Source: a virus
DNA: 64,000 nucleotides
Virus record (IMG/VR): IMGVR_UViG_3300028831_000229
Location: 53,942 to 117,941 of that record
Strand: one strand, 5' to 3'
Shown: positions 59,121 to 64,000 of the stretch, piece by piece
How positions within the stretch are numbered: position 1 is the stretch's first letter
Layout of the letters: every line of letters starts with the position of its first letter
Notes under the pieces: generated by a model
The model's database searches: none
Told to the model about the DNA's origin: nothing
What the model saw: only the letters and a program-made list of their open reading frames with translations
Position numbers and translations under genes: made by a program

Positions 59121-59519
59121 ATGAGCGAAGAGAAGAGTGAAGGCACCGAAGTGATCACCATCGTGAACGTCAGCGAGGCCAACGGCGAGAAGAAGCTGGA
59201 GACTGAGCTGACCTTCACGATGGAGTGGACGAACCCGGAGACCGGCAAGAAGCTCTCCGGCACGTTCACCGCGCAGCGGCCGAACATCGGCATGGTGCAG
59301 CGGATCGCCGTGATCAAGGCTCGCCTCAACGGTGGCGAGCGCGTTCCGGCGGACATCGACTTCCTCAACGAGATCGTGGCGTACTGCTCGGTGGTCCTCA
59401 CGGACACACCGAAGTGGTGGACCCCGGAGGCGTTCTTCGACGCAAGCCCACTGCGCAAGGTGTGGGACCACGTGAGGTCGTGGGAGAACTCCTTTCGCAG
59501 CAAGCGCGTGGTCGAATGA
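59121..59519 (+). CDS. Tail assembly chaperone, short form (gpG-like)
   Basis: 132 residues between tube and tape measure, the usual place. ELTFTMEWTNPETGKKLSGT, then DIDFLNEIVAYCSVVLTDTP and WWTPEAFFDASPLRKVWDHV. The last codons include TCC TTT CGC, where tRNA-Phe can slip by +1 from TTT to TTC; the longer fusion continues as the next feature. Confidence 0.75.
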   Translation: MSEEKSEGTEVITIVNVSEANGEKKLETELTFTMEWTNPETGKKLSGTFTAQRPNIGMVQRIAVIKARLNGGERVPADIDFLNEIVAYCSVVLTDTPKWWTPEAFFDASPLRKVWDHVRSWENSFRSKRVVE

Positions 59520-60030
59520 CCTCGAACTGCTCAGGTCGATAGCTGCGAACCAGCTCAAGCGTGACTGGTTGCAGCGGTGGTGGTGCCGCAAGTACAACCG
59601 CCCGAGCAAGGACCCGTTGCTGCTTGAGTACACGATGGAGGAGTTGATGATCGAGTACCTGAAGGATGCGATCGAGATGGACCCGGGCGAAGCGTTCCCG
59701 ACGCAGACGCTCGAGGACGGTGTTCAGTTCACGCGCACCGGTGACGAGGTCGTCGATGCCTGGGAGAAGGACATCGCCAAAGGCGCCGCGCCGGACTTCA
59801 GCAAGGCGTTCAAGAACGAGGCAGATCGCAAGGTGTTCGAGGCGTGGCTCAAGCCGAAGAAGAGCGGTGGCAGCACGCCGCCGGCTGCTGCGGCTGCGAT
59901 GCCGATCGTCGAACCCGTTGCACCAGAGCCTCCAAAGACGCCGGACCAGCTGCTCGATGAAGAGCTGCCGGACTGGCTCACGGAAGCGATGGGTGATGGC
60001 TTCAGCGACGACTACAACAAGGAGCAGTAG
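59497..60030 (+). CDS. Tail assembly chaperone, frameshift extension (gpT-like)
   Basis: This frame lacks a good start near the end of the short form (only a TTG at 59569 and an ATG at 59635), but is open from 59497 on and reads DLELLRSIAANQLKRDWLQR, a protein-like continuation. A +1 shift at TTT (59493-59495) gives a 302-residue fusion. The extension holds a helical region and an Ala/Pro-rich linker. It should help load the tape measure. Confidence 0.65.
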   Translation, partial: AASAWSNDLELLRSIAANQLKRDWLQRWWCRKYNRPSKDPLLLEYTMEELMIEYLKDAIEMDPGEAFPTQTLEDGVQFTRTGDEVVDAWEKDIAKGAAPDFSKAFKNEADRKVFEAWLKPKKSGGSTPPAAAAAMPIVEPVAPEPPKTPDQLLDEELPDWLTEAMGDGFSDDYNKEQ

Positions 60031-60032
60031 CA

Positions 60033-62480
60033 ATGGCTGACGACATCCAACTCCAGGTAGGCATCGACCTCGATGCTCTCAAGCAGTCTGCCGAGCGCGG
60101 CGCAACCGTGCTCGGTCAGGCGTTTCAAGGTGCGATGTCGTCAGCGCTCAGCGGTCACACGCTGGGTAGTGGGATGGCGCCGTCGCAGCTGCCGCCTGGT
60201 CAAGCACCAGCGCAGCAGATGCTCACGGCGCTTTCTCACATCCAGCAGACGTTGCAGCAAGGTTTCGTAGCGCTCATCGCTGCCGTCGCCAACGGCGGCG
60301 GTGGCGGCGTTGGTGGTCCGTCAGGCGCACCGGGCTCTGGCTCGCCACCGCGTGGACCGAATGGTCAGTTCGTCTCGCCGAACGCACCGCAGCGTCAGGA
60401 GACGTGGGGCCAGTCGATGATGGCTGGTCTCCGCTTCGCGGATCAGTTTCCGATGAGCAGCTTCGCGAACATGATCCAGACCGACTTCCACCGCACTGGC
60501 GTCTATCAGTTCCTCAACCAAGCGCTCGGCAGCATCCCGGTCGTCGGCAAGCTCTTCGGTCTCGGCGCGGAGTACGCGCAGGCGAGCGACGAGTACATGA
60601 AGCAGTCACTCGACGTGTTCCGCTCCGGTGGTCGCGACGCGCGACGCAACTTCCGTGGCGTCGCCGAGCAGGAGGCTGGTCACAAGTTCCTTCAGCAGGT
60701 CGGCATCACGCTGCCCGAGTACGCGAACATGCAGATCAGCGCGTCGTCCTACGGCAGCTACGCCGCTGACCCGCTCGCTGCCATCCAGGGACGCTACGGG
60801 CTGGCTGACAAGGGTGCCGACTTGATGCGCACGCTCGTTCAAGGCGGTGGCACCGTCGACAAGAACGGCGTGAACGACATCAAATTCAAGGCCGGCGAAA
60901 CCGAGTGGCGCACGTTCGCTGATGTACTCGCCGTGGCGATCGGGACGAACCTGGATCGCGGTCGCTGGGGTGAAGCGTTCACCGCGTTGTCGGCTGCTGC
61001 GCGGCGAATCACCAGCGGCAACATCGACAAGGAAGGTCTGCTCGCAACGGAGACGTTCGTTGGCAACATGGGAGCGCGCTTTCAAGGAGACAGCGCCGCG
61101 CACATGAGCATGGTCGCGACGCTTCAAGGTCTGCAAGGCGGTCAAGGTGGCGGCCTCGCGCAGATCATGGCGCTGCAAGCCGGTGGTCTGAGCGGTGGTG
61201 GTGGCTACTTCGATGCGCAAGCACGCGTCGACCTCGGCGCTGCTGCTGGCGGCGTCGGGCTCGAGGACGTGCTGAAACGCTACACGAATCTTGGCTTCGT
61301 GCGCGCGTACATGGTGAGTGGCACCGAAGCGGATTTGAATCGCGCGTACATCCTGCTCTCGCGCATGTTGCCTGGGTACAAGCCGACCGACATCAAGGAG
61401 ATGCTGCGTGCTCTTCGTGTGCAAGGTGGCGTGAGCGGTCCAACCGAAGCGTTGCGTTCGATGATGGGGCGCAACATCGGTAGTCCGATGGCGCTCCAAG
61501 GTGACAAGGAGGCCAGCTTTCTGCCGAAGCAAGAAGGCGAGGTCATCGGTTCGGCTGTCAGCGGCAGCTACAAGGGCGCCGACGCTACCGACCGCATCGA
61601 CGTGGACGAGAACTACGGCGCATCACGTGGTGGCGGCATCGGCGGCATTGAGAACCGAGAGGAAGGCCGCGCGCAAGGCGGCTTCCGCACGCAGCCTCCT
61701 GTTGAAACCGTCATCGACATCGGCGACATCAACGTCCCGATCCCGAGGAACTACGGTGACGAAGGCTACGGTCAGAAGCGTGACGCATGGCCGACCGGTC
61801 CTGGTGAGCAGAGTCCACCTGGCTACCTGCCCGGCTGGCGTCCTTCACGACCGACGGATCCGAACGGCGCGCGCCACATGGCGCGTGACATCGTGGTCGG
61901 CAGCGGTCAGGCAGGCGAGAAGGTCTACGCGCCGGTCGACGGTACGTGGTTGACGCAGACGCCGGTGTTGGCAATCGCTGGTAGCCCTGATGAAGGCTAC
62001 GTCGGCGAGATGCTCGGCGACAACAAAGTGACCTACCGTTTCGTGCACATCAACTTCGATGCGACCCTGAAGAAAGGGCTACGCGTCACGCAAGGCCAGT
62101 GCATCGGCACGGTCGCGAAGAACAACAAGAACTCGAAGCCGCACCTCCACCTCGAAGCACGCAAGAATGTTGACGGGAAGCCAGCTGTCGTCGATCCGAT
62201 GTCGACGATGAACGGCGGCGAGCGTGACATCATGACCGGCATCAAGCGGCCAGCGGCACCTGGACAAGCGTCTCCACCGAGCGGCGAGACACACGACGAT
62301 GCTGTGCAGGGTCAGGGTGGTCGAACGTCGTCTACGCCGTCCGCGCCGATCTCGCGCAATGACCGCGGCGATCGCATGGATGTCCACATCTTCGTGCACG
62401 ACACGCGCGTCTCCGTGGCTCGTCGCATCGTGCCTGGCGGCGCGCCCGGTCAGAACTTCAACAAGAAGGGAGTCGGCTGA
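60033..62480 (+). CDS. Tape-measure protein with C-terminal M23 peptidase domain
   Basis: 815 residues. N-terminal helical and Gly/Gln-rich segments (about 1-130), a helical middle, and a C-terminal LytM/M23 domain at about 600-725: HMARD (H615, D619) and HLHLE (H704, H706) are the zinc ligands of the family. The central region ARRNFRGVAEQEAGHKFLQQ may be helical. It sets tail length and probably digests cell-wall peptide cross-links on entry. Start overlaps no gene. Confidence 0.8.
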   Translation: MADDIQLQVGIDLDALKQSAERGATVLGQAFQGAMSSALSGHTLGSGMAPSQLPPGQAPAQQMLTALSHIQQTLQQGFVALIAAVANGGGGGVGGPSGAPGSGSPPRGPNGQFVSPNAPQRQETWGQSMMAGLRFADQFPMSSFANMIQTDFHRTGVYQFLNQALGSIPVVGKLFGLGAEYAQASDEYMKQSLDVFRSGGRDARRNFRGVAEQEAGHKFLQQVGITLPEYANMQISASSYGSYAADPLAAIQGRYGLADKGADLMRTLVQGGGTVDKNGVNDIKFKAGETEWRTFADVLAVAIGTNLDRGRWGEAFTALSAAARRITSGNIDKEGLLATETFVGNMGARFQGDSAAHMSMVATLQGLQGGQGGGLAQIMALQAGGLSGGGGYFDAQARVDLGAAAGGVGLEDVLKRYTNLGFVRAYMVSGTEADLNRAYILLSRMLPGYKPTDIKEMLRALRVQGGVSGPTEALRSMMGRNIGSPMALQGDKEASFLPKQEGEVIGSAVSGSYKGADATDRIDVDENYGASRGGGIGGIENREEGRAQGGFRTQPPVETVIDIGDINVPIPRNYGDEGYGQKRDAWPTGPGEQSPPGYLPGWRPSRPTDPNGARHMARDIVVGSGQAGEKVYAPVDGTWLTQTPVLAIAGSPDEGYVGEMLGDNKVTYRFVHINFDATLKKGLRVTQGQCIGTVAKNNKNSKPHLHLEARKNVDGKPAVVDPMSTMNGGERDIMTGIKRPAAPGQASPPSGETHDDAVQGQGGRTSSTPSAPISRNDRGDRMDVHIFVHDTRVSVARRIVPGGAPGQNFNKKGVG

Positions 62481-64000
62481 TGCCGGATCCGAACTCAGGC
62501 TTGAGCGACGATGATCTTGCTGGCGTCTCTGCGTTTGAAGCGCAGAGCGAAGAGATCCACGTCAACGCCAGGCTCAGCAAGGTCTACGATGTCAACAGCG
62601 TGTTCCACGTGCTGTGGGTGCCTCGTTCGGGCAACTACAACGTGACCGGTCTGCTCGGTGTCTCGACCGCCAACGAGTTCGCCAAGGTCTTCAAGCAAGG
62701 CAACGCGCAGTGGCTCGCTGACGATGAAGGCTTCAGCGACGTACTCTCGGCGAACTGGAACAAGGACGTCGAGGGTCCGTTCGGCGTGTTTTCGTTCACG
62801 CTGCGTCCACGTGCTCCGTCTCTGCCCGAGTACGTCGACATCATGCGGCCAGGCGATCTCGTCTTCCTCTACGCCAGCGACCGTGCGACGTACAACGATG
62901 ACCCGCTCAGCTGCACGTTGCTGACCTACGGCATCATCGGTCGACCGTTCCGCACCACTGCATCCGAAGGTGGGCCTGATGTCGAGACCACCATGGTCAG
63001 CGGCGCAGACCTCGGTGTCATCTTCAGCAGGACCGCAACGGTGTTCGACCAGGCGTTCGCGGAGATCGAGAACACGCTCTTCACGCAGCAGTGGATCGAG
63101 CAGCTCTTCTCCACGCAGTCGGCCGGCAGCCCTCTCGAGCACGTGCTCACGTTGCTCGACCTCTTCTACAACCAACAAGCAACCGGGTCGAAGGTCGTGG
63201 CGGCGCAGTGGCAGCTCATGACTCAGACGGACACGCCGACGCCTCTCGCATCGCTGATCGACGTCACGTCGTTCGTTCAGCCGGCGATGTTTGGCTACTC
63301 GTTGCCGGAGGTGTTCTCGGTCGCACAGTCCGGCAACGTGTGGGTGTTGTTGAACAGCTACGCGAACAAGGTCGTGAACGAGTTCTTCTTCGACGTGCGT
63401 GAGTACCAGACCGAGTACACGGACGTGCTCAAGCAGTTGGCTGGGTACGCGACAGGGGTGCTGACCGATTCGGATGCCTCGCGGCAGTCGACGCTGGTAC
63501 AGCGTCTCGCCACCGGATCGACCTTCGCATCGATCAAGGGCAAGTTCGACCAGACCGACTACGCGCAGGTCGCCACGCATCCGGTGATGGCGCTCATCTT
63601 CCGGCAGCGCCCGTACGATCGCGACAGCTTCACCACGCTTCCACAGCACATCCTCGAGTCGGAGGAGGTGTTCACCGATGACCTCGGCTTCTCCGACAAC
63701 GACGTCGTCAACTTCTTCCGCATCAGGTTCCCGTCCATGCCGAACGAGTTCCAGGAACTCGTCTACGGCATCCACGTCAACCTTCAGAGCGTCCACCGCT
63801 TCGGCATTCGCCGCATGGAGGCGGAGACGCGGTTCAACTTCGGTTCAAGCAGCGCGAGCACGTCGTACGCGAAGGGGAGCAACCGTCCGCAGGACTTCAG
63901 TGACATGTTCGACTGGTACAGCGGTCTCATGTCGACGTGGTACGCCGCGAACGAGGAGATGCTCAGCGGCACGATCACTTGCCGCTTCCGACCGGACATC
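62480..64000 (+). CDS. Baseplate or tail hub-type protein, 3' end outside window
   Basis: ATG at 62480 overlapping the previous stop; the frame stays open to the window end (507 residues seen). DIMRPGDLVFLYASDRAT and LTYGIIGRPFRTT are typical of gp27/gpD-like hub proteins that trimerise under the tube. The middle is helical, with PSMPNEFQELVYGIH near the end. Complete length unknown. Confidence 0.6.
   Translation, partial: MPDPNSGLSDDDLAGVSAFEAQSEEIHVNARLSKVYDVNSVFHVLWVPRSGNYNVTGLLGVSTANEFAKVFKQGNAQWLADDEGFSDVLSANWNKDVEGPFGVFSFTLRPRAPSLPEYVDIMRPGDLVFLYASDRATYNDDPLSCTLLTYGIIGRPFRTTASEGGPDVETTMVSGADLGVIFSRTATVFDQAFAEIENTLFTQQWIEQLFSTQSAGSPLEHVLTLLDLFYNQQATGSKVVAAQWQLMTQTDTPTPLASLIDVTSFVQPAMFGYSLPEVFSVAQSGNVWVLLNSYANKVVNEFFFDVREYQTEYTDVLKQLAGYATGVLTDSDASRQSTLVQRLATGSTFASIKGKFDQTDYAQVATHPVMALIFRQRPYDRDSFTTLPQHILESEEVFTDDLGFSDNDVVNFFRIRFPSMPNEFQELVYGIHVNLQSVHRFGIRRMEAETRFNFGSSSASTSYAKGSNRPQDFSDMFDWYSGLMSTWYAANEEMLSGTITCRFRPDI

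Noticed and set aside
1-64000. tRNA genes, CRISPR arrays, insertion sequences, integrase or att sites
   Set aside because: No T-loop/acceptor pattern, regularly spaced repeats, transposase motifs or terminal repeats were found by reading; a tRNAscan-SE run would be decisive for tRNAs.

Overview
This window is a GC-rich segment of a large tailed phage (Caudoviricetes). A tail sheath and tail tube in the right half indicate a contractile, myovirus-like virion. No integrase, tRNA, rRNA, CRISPR array or insertion sequence was seen. The host is probably a GC-rich Gram-negative bacterium: two phage proteins carry lipoprotein signal peptides, one of them inside the lysis cassette. Codon use is uniformly GC-rich. 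Genes are tightly packed, and very many junctions are 4-base ATGA or GTGA overlaps, so translational coupling is the rule. Many free-standing genes have an extended GGAGAAGA-type ribosome binding site.

Layout. 1-12036 (rightward): the end of a beta-helix protein, a long run of small and often zinc-ribbon proteins, a PD-(D/E)xK-like nuclease, a KH-domain protein, two helix-turn-helix proteins (small-terminase candidates) and the large terminase. It closes with a rho-independent terminator near 12265. 12493-14768 (leftward): a small accessory operon led by a TOPRIM-like protein. Its promoter overlaps the promoter of the rightward gene at 14864. 14864-17277: a nucleoside deoxyribosyltransferase-like protein, a ribbon-helix-helix protein, a lipoprotein and ThyX. 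18488-20551: the lysis cassette (holin-like protein, lipoprotein, small protein, GH25 endolysin). 21434-21680 has no gene but is very rich in inverted repeats and may be a structured RNA. 22141-23551: thymidylate kinase and dCTP deaminase. 24149-24468: a one-gene unit (promoter, lysine/alanine-rich histone-H1-like protein, terminator). 24490-27136: a cysteine-rich protein, a UPF0489/arginase-fold-like protein and a ParB-like protein.

27404-52450 is the head region. Between the portal (29030) and the MuF-type head protein (46777) lie three very large proteins of 893, 1858 and 1713 residues. They look like virion-loaded polyvalent proteins. The first has a sigma-70-region-2-like stretch. The second has a complete type IB topoisomerase active site and a papain-like Cys/His/Asp set. 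The third is an SNF2 helicase. The second and third share a short motif (GSRGGK...GKxRYG). An atypical protein kinase, the prohead protease, a scaffold-like protein and the major capsid protein follow, and a strong terminator closes the block. 52528-64000 is the neck and tail region: decoration and connector proteins, sheath, tube, tail assembly chaperones joined by a probable +1 frameshift, a tape measure with an M23 peptidase domain, and a baseplate or hub protein cut by the window end.

The genes together describe DNA precursor supply (ThyX, Tmk, Dcd), packaging, virion assembly, lysis, and an unusually large set of DNA-handling enzymes that may enter the host with the DNA. Function calls rest on motifs read by eye; no database search was run.
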